Source of the DNA: Lucinisca nassula
Taxonomy: Eukaryota > Mollusca > Bivalvia > Lucinida > Lucinidae
Direction: 5' to 3'
Length of the DNA: 64,000 bases
Assembly (NCBI GenBank): GCA_963580285.1
Contig: OY757011.1
Span: 166,375,406-166,439,405 of the forward strand
How positions within the stretch are numbered: the first letter of the stretch is position 1; every line of letters starts with the position of its first letter. Shown in pieces: positions 44,512 to 54,857 of this stretch. A model generated the notes under the pieces. That model was not told where the DNA came from. It worked only from the letters and a program-made list of their open reading frames with translations, and searched no databases. Both the position numbers and the translations under genes were made by a program.

Positions 44512-44928
44512 TAACCCTTTTCCTGCAGAGTAAATTCATTTAGCCACACCCATTGCTGATATCCACCAATCAGATTACTTGATATACCATAAAATCTTAA
44601 AAATTGTGACACCTTGAGGGCTTGCTGTAATTCTCCTAAAATTTTAACAAATTTGTTTCAGGATTCAGCAAGGAGTTGAAAAATTGCACACAGTGCAGAC
44701 GGAATGGCAAACAGTGTAGACCCTGATCTGACTGCTCCTTTAGGAGCAGTCCGATCTGGGTCTACATTGTTTGCTTAGGCCTGTCTATCCCAATACTTAG
44801 GATCATTACGGTAATGTATTGTTTGATTCACAAACTGCATGACAGTGTAGATCCTAATCTGCAGAAGCCATCTGATCTGGGTGTGCACTGTTTGCAATGG
44901 TAGGAGTGTTCAGCGGGATAAGGCTTAA
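44512..44928 (+). mobile_element. Family II MITE interrupted by family III
   Basis: Left arm TTAACCCTTTTCCTGCAGAG to CAGATTACTTGATA. Right arm ATGTATTGTTTGATTCACAA to GCGGGATAAGGCTTAA. The family III copy between them starts TACC and ends GGTA, consistent with insertion at a TA. Confidence 0.7.
44588..44814 (+). mobile_element. Family III MITE nested in family II
   Basis: CCATAAAATCTTAAAAATTG to CTTAGGATCATTACGG, flanked by TA on both sides. The core is GTAGACCCTGATCTGACTGC / GCAGTCCGATCTGGGTCTAC. TA duplication and CC(G/A)TAA ends suggest a Tc1/mariner-type mobiliser. Confidence 0.75.
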
Positions 44929-45708
44929 CTTAGCGTTGCTTAAATGTTGAAAAAAATGTTTCAAAGATTGTTTCATCATTTGATGAATTTGAGTGCCAGA
45001 GGAGAATTAGTTAACTCAGCTTGTGGAATTTCACTAAATAGAAAGGTGGAACTTCACATTCTAAATTTTGGTTTTGGTGAAGTATAGTGTGTGGTAGCAA
45101 CATAACAAAGCATAACCATGGCTGAGACAAACTCTTTCCTCAGACCCTAATGAATTCTTCCCATAAATCCTGATAAGAAATGGTGAGGGATAATTTAGGG
45201 AGATATTATGTTTATGGGAGATATATGTTATATATACTCATTAGAAATGTGTCCGTGAGGCAATTCTAATGAGTTCTCAGAAAATTCCTTTCCTTTATAG
45301 AATGTCAATAAAGATTCACTTAAATTATTTCAATTATGCCCAATGAACTGGCACTATGAGTAATCAAGATTATCAATTTATCTCTGTCTCCATCAATTTT
45401 TTATGCTCCCAAACGTGTTTTAACCACAGAAGTTTGGCTGTATATTATACTTGTATGATATATAATATAGAATACCAGTGTACAGAAATTCATCTTTCAA
45501 CGCAGCTAGATTTGCATTTCATATTGATGGTTACAGCTACAGCTTGTGATGAAACTTCATGTATGTTTATATCATGACATCACTTGAGGGACAACAACAT
45601 CTTATGCTGATATTTGACTACTTTCCACACACTATCCACAAAGGTATATTTAATACAATTAATCAGACTGAAAGACAGAGTTTTAAAACATCTTGAGCTG
45701 TATTGGAT

Positions 45709-46002
45709 TTTGTTTGATTTGAGGTTTAACGTCCCCATCAACACTGTAAAGGTCATTTTGGAGAAATTGCTTCCAATTTTGTGGGACTTTTACCCGACAT
45801 TGAGATGAAATGACATCTCAAGCCCTGTCGCCCAATGAAATCAATAGGGTTTACTAGCATGGACGGTCCGCCTCGCAACGCAATTCCTGGACAGGCTTAG
45901 ATCCTCTAAGCGGTTTACCAGTACTAGTGTGCGGGCCGGATTCAGCTCTGCGTGGAAGCATCATGCAGCCCATATATTTCTTCAAGCCCCTATGGGCGGG
46001 GG
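45709..46002 (-). mobile_element. SINE-A (reverse)
   Basis: TTTTGTTTGATTTGAGGTTT to CCCCTATGGGCGGGGGC. Target duplication GAGCTGTATTGGA (before) and GAGCTGGTATTGGA (after). Confidence 0.8.
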
Positions 46003-46312
46003 CCTGAGCTGGTATTGGAACTTTTGAATATGCATTGGATGACCTTTTATTAATCATTTGATAATAAAAAGCCCATGAAATGCCAATCACGACAATTGTC
46101 CTGTGCTTTGTCGTCTGCCGGTTACTTTAAAAGTCATTTCTGCAAACAGTGTGGACCACACTGTGGACCAAACAGTGTGGACCACACTGTTTGCCTGTAT
46201 GAAAAAATATTTCTAAAAAGTTCGGCAAGAAGATTCAGCAGACGACATAAGCAGACAACATTTTCAGATGTAGTTTTTCTCAACATCTTAAAGGATAGTA
46301 ATTTATTTTCAG

Positions 46313-46456
46313 TCTTGAGGCTGAGAAACTGAGAGAAGAGTTGAAGCAGGTGTCCATGCACTATGAGAGTAAATGTGAGGATTATAAACTGTTAGAGGAC
46401 AGACTTCAGAGAACTAAGGGAGAATTTCAGACACATATCAACCAATTACAGAAAAG
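46313..46456 (+). CDS. MPRIP: MPRIP-like gene, exon H
   Basis: The exon is 144 nt, phase 2 in and phase 2 out, with acceptor TTATTTTCAG and donor GTAAAC. It reads LEAEKLREELKQVSMHYESK and ends THINQLQK (residues 1666-1713). It aligns with the family segment containing LEVLSEQYSQKCLENAHL: Y, S, K and C keep the same order. It is coiled coil and joins G and I in frame. Confidence 0.88.
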
Positions 46457-46626
46457 GTAAACAATTGTGGTGGCTATCACAAAAATGGGCATTAGTTTTG
46501 TGTGGTTGGTCATCTTTCAAATAAGAGCCTGGGGTGGCTAGATGGGGCAAAGGTGTCGTGTATCTTGCATCATTGGGGCATCCAATTGATATTGGCTAAC
46601 AGTTGGGCAAGGCCTGCTGTCCTTGT

Positions 46627-46918
46627 TTTGTTTGATTTGAGGTTTAACGTCCCCATCAACACTGTATTGGTTATTTTGGAGACTGCTTCCAATTTTATGG
46701 GACATTTACCCGACATTGAGATGAAATGACATCTTGAGCCCTGTCGCCCAATGAAACCAATAGGGTTTAAAGGCATGGCAATCCGACTCACACCACTTTG
46801 CCTGGGCAGGCATAGATCATCTAAGGGGTTTACCAGTACACATGTGTGATCAGTTTCAGCTTTGTGTGAAGCATCATGCAGCCAATCTATTTCTTTAAAC
46901 CCTGATGGGTGGGGGCTG
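46627..46918 (-). mobile_element. SINE-A (reverse) with 14-bp TSD
   Basis: CCTGCTGTCCTTGT is found at 46613-46626 and 46919-46932. Body as in other SINE-A copies, with a short deletion near GTTATTTTGGAGACTGC. Confidence 0.85.
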
Positions 46919-47114
46919 CCTGCTGTCCTTGTAGCAGGTAAGGGTTGAGGGGGATGTTTTTATTTCTTCTGTTTCTTCACTTTCTTTTATTTTCCTGTTT
47001 CTCCCCTGCCCCTCTCGTTCAGAAAGGGAGACAACACAAAATGATCCACTAAGGTTGAAGTGTCGTTAAACCCCAAAACAATCAAACAGTCAGTCAAAAC
47101 AAATAAGAGTCATG

Positions 47115-47339
47115 TTAACTCATTTGGTACTGGAAACCCAAAACTGATACCCTGCCAAACAGTGCAGGCTCAGATCAGACACCGCAGAACGTTGCGTCTG
47201 ATCAGGGCCTACACTGTTTGCAAAGAGTTCAGCCATTTTCCAAACAAATTTTGAAGAAAACACAACCTGACACCCCTAGTTTTGAAATGGACTCCTGCTA
47301 TATATAAGGTGGTAGATTCCATTTGGTACAAAAAGGGTT
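47115..47339 (-). mobile_element. Family I palindromic MITE, full length
   Basis: TTAACTCATTTGGTACTGGA to TGGTACAAAAAGGGTTGA. Uninterrupted reference for the copies split at 5821 and 30496. Confidence 0.75.
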
Positions 47340-47609
47340 GAGGAAAAAAAATTGTTTTTTGGCCATGTGCTCAGTGAAGACTTAATCAGCCTGCATAACC
47401 ACTCAGAATGTAACCTTCATTATGTGCAGCATAAACGTTGATCAGTGTGCATCCATATAGCACACAGGATAAACTCTGATCAGACAGTTCAAATATTAGA
47501 CTGATCTGCGTCTTTGTTGGGCCCACTGGTCTGATAAAGAGGGGAAATGAGGATAATTTGAAATATTTTTTCTTACTTTTCCATAGAAAACAAACATTGC
47601 CAATACTTG

Positions 47610-47946
47610 TTAGAATCATTCTAATATATTTCTAGCAAGAATTCTAACACAGCGCGCCTATATAGGCAATGGAAAACGGCTGTGTTTTATTCTGCAACAA
47701 ATCACAGCTCGGAAGAGCGTGACGAGCGATGTCATTTAAAACTGCTAATTTATGACGTCACTAGTCGATTTCCTTGACGTTAGAAGGTGTAAAGTTATTT
47801 TCTTGTATCGAAAACGTTAGAAAAGGATATAAATGCATGTGTTTCAGTCGATAATTTTAGCGGGATTTCTTCTTACAATGGCGGACAGTTGTGAGATTTT
47901 GAAGGAATCAACAGCATTATTGCCGATTTTCAGCGTGTTAGAATCG
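47610..47946 (+). other. Promoter-like repeat segment with tiny ORF
   Basis: TGACGTCA at ~47754, TATAAAT at ~47829 and an ATGGCGGAC start at 47878 opening a 24-residue frame (MADSCEILKESTALLPIFSV...) that stops at 47952, inside the palindrome. It may be a promoter/first-exon module carried by a repeat. Expression cannot be judged. Confidence 0.35.
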
Positions 47947-48206
47947 AAATAGATCAGCTCTAGTCTGTGATTTGTTGAGTAATAAATCACAGTTTGTTGG
48001 TCAGTTGTAAGTAGACAAATCACTCGCGCTACGCGCTCGTGATTTGTCTACTTTACAACTGACCTCCAAACTGTAAATCACAGTTTGTTGGTCAGTTGTA
48101 AGTAGACAAATCACTCTCGCTACGCGCTCGTGATTTGTCTACTTTACAACTGACCTCCAAACTGTGATTTATTACTCAACAAATCACAGTTAGAGCTGAT
48201 CTATTT
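47947..48206. repeat. 260-bp palindrome with an internal duplicated hairpin
   Basis: Outer arms AAATAGATCAGCTCTAGTCT and AGTTAGAGCTGATCTATTT. The inner block TTTGTTGGTCAGTTGTAAGT ... CTCGTGATTTGTCTAC occurs twice in tandem, each copy itself a hairpin with a GCTACGCGCTC centre. Confidence 0.85.
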
Positions 48207-48439
48207 CTTAAATAAAGGAAGTTATCCCTTATCATAGTCAGTGCATCCTTAAATTACAGCCAGACCTGATCAGTACTGCTGGCCGGTGTGATAAGTACAT
48301 TCTCTCATTCCAAACCAGTTGAACATCTTATCAGTTTGAAACCACAGCTTTTACTCTTTGTTTGTAGCTTCTTCTAAGCCTGCTTATTTAGTTGAATGGT
48401 ACAGTGTGTCTACAGACATCTCATACTTGAAAATGTATT

Positions 48440-48832
48440 TAAGGCCTCAGTTGTTCACCACATGAGTAACTAACTTAACAAACTCATTAGTGGTCTAAGT
48501 ATGACCTGTTCTAGAAAGAAATACATAACACAGTGGTATTTTTGCTGGAAAAAAAATACCCCCCCCTCCCCCCCAAAATGCGAGTAACTTCTTTGCTGCA
48601 AAAGCTACTCACATTTTTTCAGCAAAGATAACTTTTTACCATACTTAATTGTTGTTCTTTGAATGCTTGTTTCTTCGTTTTTGTTGTGTTCGTTTGGTGT
48701 TAAACGGTCCAGTCAATAATATTTAAGTCACATTGAGACAGTTAGTTTACTTAACCAAACTTCATTGGAAAGGAAGTTTTAATTTAATATTAATTAATGA
48801 CTCTGTATGCGTTGAACAACTGGGCCCTGGCC
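48440..48832 (+). mobile_element. Family IV MITE with low-complexity insertion
   Basis: CTCAGTTGTTCACCACATGA to TGAACAACTGGGCCC, with the hairpin centre CAAAAGCTACTCACATTT. It contains a CCCCCCCTCCCCCCC run and an extra ~130 bp holding a SINE-like GTGTTAAACGGTCCAGTC. Confidence 0.6.
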
Positions 48833-49100
48833 CTGAGGTTATAAAACTTTTTTCATGCTCGACTCAGCTGAGCATTTAATTTGTTATGCTCATAGCTATT
48901 AAAATACAAACAAATCAGGCATTATCCTTACTCCGATCAGTGCAGCATGTCATTTATCCTCCTCATAAATTTTAAAATGCCAGCAAATGTTGGCATTTTG
49001 AAACTTATGAGCAGGATAAATTTCATGTTCATGTGAGTTGAGCATGAAAAATGTTTTATAACCTCTGGGCCTGTTTATTATTCATCTGTCATTATTTCAG

Positions 49101-49224
49101 CAATGAACACCTGACAGAAACAGTGAGTACTGAGATAGAACAGTTGAAGGAGTTCATACAGAACAACACAAAGGGTAGACTCACTGGCAGTGCTACCCTA
49201 GAGGAGGAGTTGTATGATGCTCAG
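49101..49224 (+). CDS. MPRIP: MPRIP-like gene, exon I
   Basis: The exon is 124 nt, phase 2 in and phase 0 out, with acceptor ATTATTTCAG and donor GTAAGA. It reads NEHLTETVSTEIEQLKEFIQ and ends LEEELYDAQ (residues 1714-1755). It corresponds to the recalled vertebrate NQELNNRLAAEITRLRTLL block, including the conserved pattern EI..L. Reading through the donor gives a long open frame that is not coding. Confidence 0.88.
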
Positions 49225-50172
49225 GTAAGACAAGACTGTCTGAACCCTTCCACCATTGGTTCTTCCGAATATATTTTAACCCTGTTTATAGACCAGATTT
49301 TCTTTCCAGGTACCTATTTTGCAAGTGTTAACAATAACATGCAACCCTTTATATACGGGAGAACAACCAAACTGCAAGTTATTGTCTTTGCTATATTTAT
49401 TTAAATGAATTTTTAGAAATTTCAGCTAGATTCTTACCTTCTGAGACTTTCCTCGTTTGAGTGGTCTGTTAGAATAATTGGGCACTGCTACTGTGGTTCC
49501 ATCTAAGCCTCGAATATTATTTCTAAAGCTGAAATAAACTATTTATTGCTGATTTTTATATAGCATGTAAAGTGCTGAGAAACTTTTATTCGAGGGACGT
49601 CTCTTTGCCTTGGTGATGTCAGAAACTTTGCACCCTTTGACGTCATGTTATGCTAGGTGTGCATGCCATTTCACTGAATGTCGTTTAACATGTCACACTC
49701 TCTGCAACCTTTTTTGGTGAAATTTGCTAAATTATTGCAAAAACACTTGATTTTTTGGACTGCAGGATACACTAAATACATGATTATTGTCATTCCATCT
49801 GATTTCAGACTGTTCTTAATGAGAAAATGCATTATGCAGTATTTCTCAGGTTAGAGAAAAGTAGCAGATAAAAAGATCTGCATGAAAATATAGGGAATTT
49901 GTAAATTGTGAAAACATTAGAGAAGTACATGTATCAAGGAACTTCAACAGAGATAAATGTACCATACTTGTGCAATATCTAATATAATAATTGAGCTTGA
50001 AAGTGATCAAGATGTTAGCTGTTCTAGAAAGTACAATATCTAATACTGTTGTATTTTTGCTTGCTGGATAAATGTGAGTAGAAAAGCTATTAGCGTATGT
50101 TCCATATTATTGATCAAAGTTTTAAAAACATATTAGTTTTGAACTAATAGATCCTGGTTTATAATTTTATAG
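49225..50172 (+). other. Intron I-J
   Basis: A degraded family IV MITE lies at ~49955-50158. The rest (49225-49950) shows a TGACGTCA at ~49640 but no recognised element. Confidence 0.45.
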
Positions 50173-50259
50173 ATTATGGTGAGAGTGAAAGATGCTGAGT
50201 TACAGAAGCTGAGGTCCCAGGTGAAGAATACAGAAAACAGCTTGGAGAGAATAACTGAG
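50173..50259 (+). CDS. MPRIP: MPRIP-like gene, exon J
   Basis: The exon is 87 nt (29 codons), phase 0 to 0, with acceptor ATTTTATAG and donor GTAGTG. It reads IMVRVKDAELQKLRSQVKNT and ends LERITE (residues 1756-1784). It matches the family block LLRVKESEIQYLKQEISSLK, one of the clearest similarities in the window. Confidence 0.88.
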
Positions 50260-50674
50260 GTAGTGTATACAAACAGCACTTTATCCTTTAGTATCACCAT
50301 CTTAAAAAGAGAATTCTGGGGTTTGTAGGGGTATAAATTATTTTTCTTGTTGTTACTCAGAAACATGTTGTGGATGCTCGTTAGAAACAACCTGACACCC
50401 CTTAATTTTTAAATGGACTTGTGTTATATATAAGATGGAAGATTTCATTTAGTACAAAATGAGCTAAGCAGGAGAAGTTTTTGGTATATTGTTTATCAAT
50501 TCACCCAAAGTTAGTAAGTACAGAAGCTTCCCACCTGCTCTTGTCCATGTGACTTTTGCTGATCATTTACAAAATCCAGGTACTGTTATTTATAGCAGTG
50601 CTAGTCTTGTACCTGTGACGAAAGCGCGCTGTGTGAAAAGTACAATCTGGACTGGGCTTGTGTACTGGGTCATT

Positions 50675-50740
50675 GGCAAACAGTATAGATCCAGATCAGA
50701 TGCAGCATAACACAGCATCTGATCAGGTCTACAGTGTTTG
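50675..50740. repeat. Palindrome core copy
   Basis: GTATAGATCCAGATCAGATG opposite GCATCTGATCAGGTCTACAG, with the usual arm mismatch. The flanks are not assigned to a known family. Confidence 0.55.
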
Positions 50741-50854
50741 CCTACAAAATTGGATTTTAATGGTTAAACAAAACAGTTTAAGAGTCGGTTCAGTATCATT
50801 TTCCCAGCCTACATTCAGAGACAGTCGACCAGTGCTATCAATGCTTTGATTTTT

Positions 50855-51913
50855 ATGCCCCCGGAATCTAAGATTCTGGGGGGCATATAGTTTTTGGTCT
50901 GTCCGTCTGTTTGTCTGTTTGTCTGTTTGTCTGTTTGTCCGTTTGTCCGTTTCTCCGTCTGCAAAAACTTTAACATTGGGCATAACTTTTGAATGGTAAG
51001 TGGTACAGCTTTCATACTTCACATGTGCATTCCTTGTCACAAGACCTTTCAAGAGGTACCATAAATTTTGACCTCGTGACCTTCACCTTGAGATTTGACC
51101 TACTTTTGGCCTCCTTTTTAAAAACTTTAACATTGGCCATAACTTTTGATTGGTAAGTGATAGAGCTTTCATATTTCACATGTGCATTCCTTGTCACAAG
51201 ACCTTTCTATTGGTACTATAATTTTTGACCTCATGACCTTGACCTTGGCATATGACCTACTTTTTTAAAAACTTTAACATTGGCCATAACTTTTGATTGG
51301 TAAGTGATAGAGCTTTCATATTTCACATGTGCATTCCTTGTCACAAGACCTTTCTATTGGTACTATAATTTTTGACCTCATGACCTTGACCTTGGCATTT
51401 GACCTACTTTTTAAAAACTTTAACATTGGCCGTAACGTTTGATTGGTAAATGGTAGAGCTTTCATATTTCACGTGCATTCCTTGTCACAAGACCTTTCTA
51501 ATGGTACCATAATTTTTGACCTCATGACCTTGACCTTGATGTTTGACCTACTTTTTAAAAACTTTAACATTGGCCATAACTTTTGATTGGTAAATGGTAG
51601 GGCTTTCATATTTCACATGTGCATTCCTTGTCACAAGACCTTTCTAGTGGTACCATAATTTTTGACCTTGTGACTTTGACCTTGATGTTTGACCTACTTT
51701 TTAAAAACTTTAATATAGTCCATAACTTTTGATTGGTAAGTGATAGAGCTTTCATATTTCACATGTGTATTCTTTCTCACAAGACCTTTCCAGTGGTACC
51801 ATAATTTTTTACCTCGTGACCTTGTGGCCTCAACCATGACATACTTTAGTGATGGGGCTTTCATATTGCACAGGCGCTGTCCGGGGGCATCGGTGTTTCA
51901 CAAACACATCTTG
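50855..51913 (+). mobile_element. Helentron-like element with six ~146-bp units
   Basis: 5' subterminal ATGCCCCCGG (50855-50864) is exactly inverted at 51881-51890 (CCGGGGGCAT). After the 5' hairpin (GAATCTAAGATTC) comes a (CTGTTTGT)n run. Units with ACTTTAACATTGGCCATAAC begin near 50963, 51120, 51267, 51412, 51557 and 51703. The 3' hairpin GTGTTTCACAAACAC (51893-51907) nearly matches that of the element at 5821. Confidence 0.7.
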
Positions 51914-51929
51914 TTCCTCTTGTTATTTA

Positions 51930-52210
51930 AGGGGAATGGGAACACCTAGCAGATTTTTTCGCCACTTTTCAAAGAGAAACAACTTTCGGGACTTCCTGTT
52001 CGCTTATCTATAAGCCCTGTCCCACTGAAAAGGGGTCAACTCTTAAAGGAAAGAATTTGCTCCTCAGGAGCAAATTCTTTCCTTTAAGAGTTGAAACCTA
52101 TTGACATGGGAGACCAAAATACTTTTGCAGGAAGGTGTTCCCATTCTCCTTGAAGGGAGACAGAAATATATTTGAAGGAATTGTCTCTTGGAAAGGTGTT
52201 TTAATTTTTC
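51930..52210 (+). repeat. Hairpin element (GGAATGGGAACACC type)
   Basis: GGGGAATGGGAACACCTAGC, then AAAGGAAAGAATTTGCTCCT with its inverse directly adjacent, then GACATGGGAGACCAAAATAC. Same family as 15245-15640. Confidence 0.6.
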
Positions 52211-52250
52211 TAACCTGCAAATTGTTTAAACTGAACCAAAACTATTACAG

Positions 52251-52407
52251 GAGCAACGCTACACTATGACAAATTACCTGAAATCCATGAAGAAGAACCA
52301 AGAGTTGCAGGCCAAACTGAAAGAAGAAGTCATTGCGTCTAAAGAGAGGAAAGATAGCACTGCTCATGATGAACAAATATTGAAGAATGCCAGGGCTCTA
52401 AGGAGAA
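52251..52407 (+). CDS. MPRIP: MPRIP-like gene, exon K
   Basis: The exon is 157 nt, phase 0 in and phase 1 out, with acceptor AACTATTACAG and donor GTATGT. It reads EQRYTMTNYLKSMKKNQELQ and ends LKNARALRR (residues 1785-1836). This is the last long coiled coil before the basic/Ser-rich tail. It joins exon L, which starts with the last two bases of a split Asn codon. Confidence 0.85.
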
Positions 52408-52477
52408 GTATGTAGCTGTGTTCTGAAAATCTGCAGTGTCTTTAGCACTGTTACTTGGAGTAAAATGAAATCAGTGT

Positions 52478-52689
52478 TGACCCTTATCCTGCTGTTCATG
52501 ACAACCCCTACCTTTGCAAACAGTGTAGATCCAGATCAGATGGCTTCCTCAGAAGCCATCTGATCTGGATCTATCCTGTTTGCCATGCAGATTGAGAATT
52601 GAAGAAATATATTGTAACAAGTAATCTGATTGGTTTATGATCAGCAGTGGGAGTGGCTTAATTAATTTATGCAGCAGGATAAGGGTTAA
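52478..52689 (-). mobile_element. Family II palindromic MITE
   Basis: TTGACCCTTATCCTGCTGTT to GCAGCAGGATAAGGGTTAA. The core is perfectly paired (ATCCAGATCAG on both arms), the second exception to the mismatch pattern. Confidence 0.8.
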
Positions 52690-52792
52690 TTAAATGCAAA
52701 CAGAAGTGTTTAGACTGTATGATTTTTTTTCACAAGTTCTGAATTATAGCTGATGTTTGTACTGGGCATGATGCTGGAACAAAAGCCCTAAA

Positions 52793-52930
52793 AGCCTCCG
52801 TGGTGTAGTGGTTACGCTACCCGCCTTGTAAACCAGGGGTCGCAGGATCGATCCCGGGCTTCTCCAGATTTTCGGATGAGTCTTTAAACCGTATGACCTT
52901 AGCTGTTGGTGGGACGAACACTCACTCAGC
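52793..52930 (+). mobile_element. SINE-B (tRNA-derived)
   Basis: Head CCTCCGTGGTGTAGTGGTTA, B-box GGATCGATCCC; body CCAGATTTTCGGATGAGTCT; tail AGCTGTTGGTGGGACG. Confidence 0.75.
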
Positions 52931-53665
52931 ACTGCCCTAAATTCTGATCATGATCTTGAGGGCAAGATCATGCACAGGGCTTGGGAATTTGATATTGAAA
53001 GTTAGAGAAGTTACTTTTTTTCTATAGACTCTTGACATTGTAATTGTATATTTACTGGTGGTGTATTGCTATTCAGAATTTTTGGTTAGCATTTCATCAT
53101 GTGAGTAAGATAGGTTTTTAAGTTAACCAGATGCTAGAAGCACATAGGGCTAACCCAAAACACCATTTCATCTATGAACTTGATTTTTTTTTATATATAT
53201 TCTGTATTGGAACACTTGAGTACATGTGAATTTGCTTAGAATTGCAACATCTTATTTTTGTCCACAATAACATGGATCCATTAGGTTTATGGACACATTC
53301 ATTATCATCATAAATTTATCATATATCAGAACACTTATTGTCATCATAAAATTAAGAACATGATGTCAGCTAAGTTTTTGGTGACATAGGTCGTCGTGCA
53401 GCTCGTTTGGTAAGAAAAAGTGTGAGCATGGGCTTATACCTTTAACTTTTTTGTCCATAATTTTTCCCTGTTTCTTGTTTTTTTTTTTAAATTGTTTTCA
53501 TGCCCTTTTATGCAGACTTGCTTGACCTAAAAAAAACAACAGTAAATTGAAACTGAAAAATAATTTTCAATTTATAACTCCTTGATCAGGTGTAACTGGA
53601 AAAAATATTTTCAAACTTTGTTGTATAACACCTTGATCAGTTTCAGTTTTCAGCCTTTTACTCCA

Positions 53666-53892
53666 TTAACCCTTTTTGTGCCAAGTGGAATATTCCTTCT
53701 TATATATAGCAGGAGTCCATTTCATTATTTAGGGGTGACAGGTTGTGTTTTCATCAAAATTTATTTGGAAAATAACTGAACTTTTAGCAAACAGTGGAGG
53801 CCCTGATCAGACGCCGCATTCTGCCGCGTCTGCTCTGGGCCTAAGTTGTTTGCCAACTACCCGTTTTGGGGTTTCCTGTACAAAATGGGTTA
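53666..53892 (+). mobile_element. Family I palindromic MITE
   Basis: TTAACCCTTTTTGTGCCAAG to GTACAAAATGGGTTAA. Core GGCCCTGATCAGACGCCGCA / GCGTCTGCTCTGGGCC. Confidence 0.75.
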
Positions 53893-54529
53893 ATATAAAA
53901 AAACGACAAAACATTCCAGTATTTTATCAATATTGCCCTTTGAACAGACAGTAGCCCTGTGAAGACTGTGTCTGGCTGTTCTCTGAAAACAACAAAAAAA
54001 ATAGCAATTAAGTTGATGAGGTTTATTAGCAGTTACTCTGCATTACATGAATATGACTTAGATGCTTGAATTGGAATAATTACAACTGCTGGCCTCGTTG
54101 ATAGATTTGCATTTTGATTTAGTTTCTTAATCTGACTTCCTTTCTTAACATGTATCAGTCATATAAAAGCTGTAATCAATGAAATTGATACCTATCCACA
54201 CTGCGTAATTTATGAAAAAAGTTTTTTTTTTTTTTTTTGTGAACGTCATAGGTCATCCTGCAGGAGTTATGGTAAGAACATGTACACACATAGCCCACAG
54301 ACTCATTTCTCACCAGATTGTTTTCTTTTATTTTTGGGCTACAGATATAGTATTTCTTGCAAAGCAAAAAGTCAATAAAAGATCATGCCTAAACAAGAAA
54401 AACACTAAAAATGTTTGCAGAAAAAACAACAACCTACACCCCCCCCCACCCCCACTCCACACACACACAACCACAGACACACACAAAAAGAAAAGAACAA
54501 TCATCTTTGTTTTGTTTAGGTGCCTTTGA

Positions 54530-54850
54530 CCTTGAAAATGAGGTTAAGGTCACAAATAACTATTCAGGCTTTTCGTAGGTTGGAGTGATTACATGATAAT
54601 CCATGAATTCGTTCAGGAGAAAGGGTGCAGAAAAGCCACTTCTGGCTAGAAATTTCAGTTTTTGGGAGCCTGTGACCTTGAAAATGGGGTCAAGGCCATC
54701 AGAATCTAATTAAGTTTTCCCCCATCCTAGTGATGTGACTATACAAGTTTGGTAAGAATCAATCCATTAGTTCAGAAGAAAATGCTTCTAACTGTCAACT
54801 CAGATGTTAACGCTGATGCAAGCACTGACACTGACATGAATACCAATTCA
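54530..54850. repeat. GACCTTGAAAATG-type repeat fragment
   Basis: Two units with TGACCTTGAAAATG(A/G)GGT, about 130 bp apart, abut the Helentron-like element. It may be the remains of another satellite-bearing element. Confidence 0.4.
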
Positions 54851-54857
54851 AAATCAA

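Larger units (their letters stand above)
44479..46312 (+). other. Intron G-H
   Basis: It contains a family II MITE interrupted by a family III MITE (44512-44928), a palindrome-bearing fragment (~45125-45300), a reverse SINE-A (45709-46002) and a short palindrome (46140-46195, GTGGACCACACTG repeated). 44930-45120 and 45300-45690 hold nothing I can name. Confidence 0.55.
46457..49100 (+). other. Intron H-I
   Basis: It contains a reverse SINE-A (46627-46918), a SINE-like pyrimidine-rich tail (~46920-47085), family I (47115-47339), an element with a TATA-like start and a tiny ORF (47610-47946), the 260-bp palindrome (47947-48206) and a family IV copy (48440-48832) with a poly-C/T tract. 48845-49040 holds a further inverted repeat (arms near 48855 'catgctcgactcag' and 49025 'tgagttgagcatg'). 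Confidence 0.55.
50260..52250 (+). other. Intron J-K
   Basis: It contains a palindromic fragment cut by a partial family I (50290-50466), a core palindrome (50675-50740), a Helentron-like element (50855-51913) and a hairpin element (51930-52210). Confidence 0.55.

Noticed and set aside
49051..49404. 117-residue frame containing exon I
   Set aside because: Only 49101-49224 is bounded by splice sites and matches the family; the rest is intron read-through.
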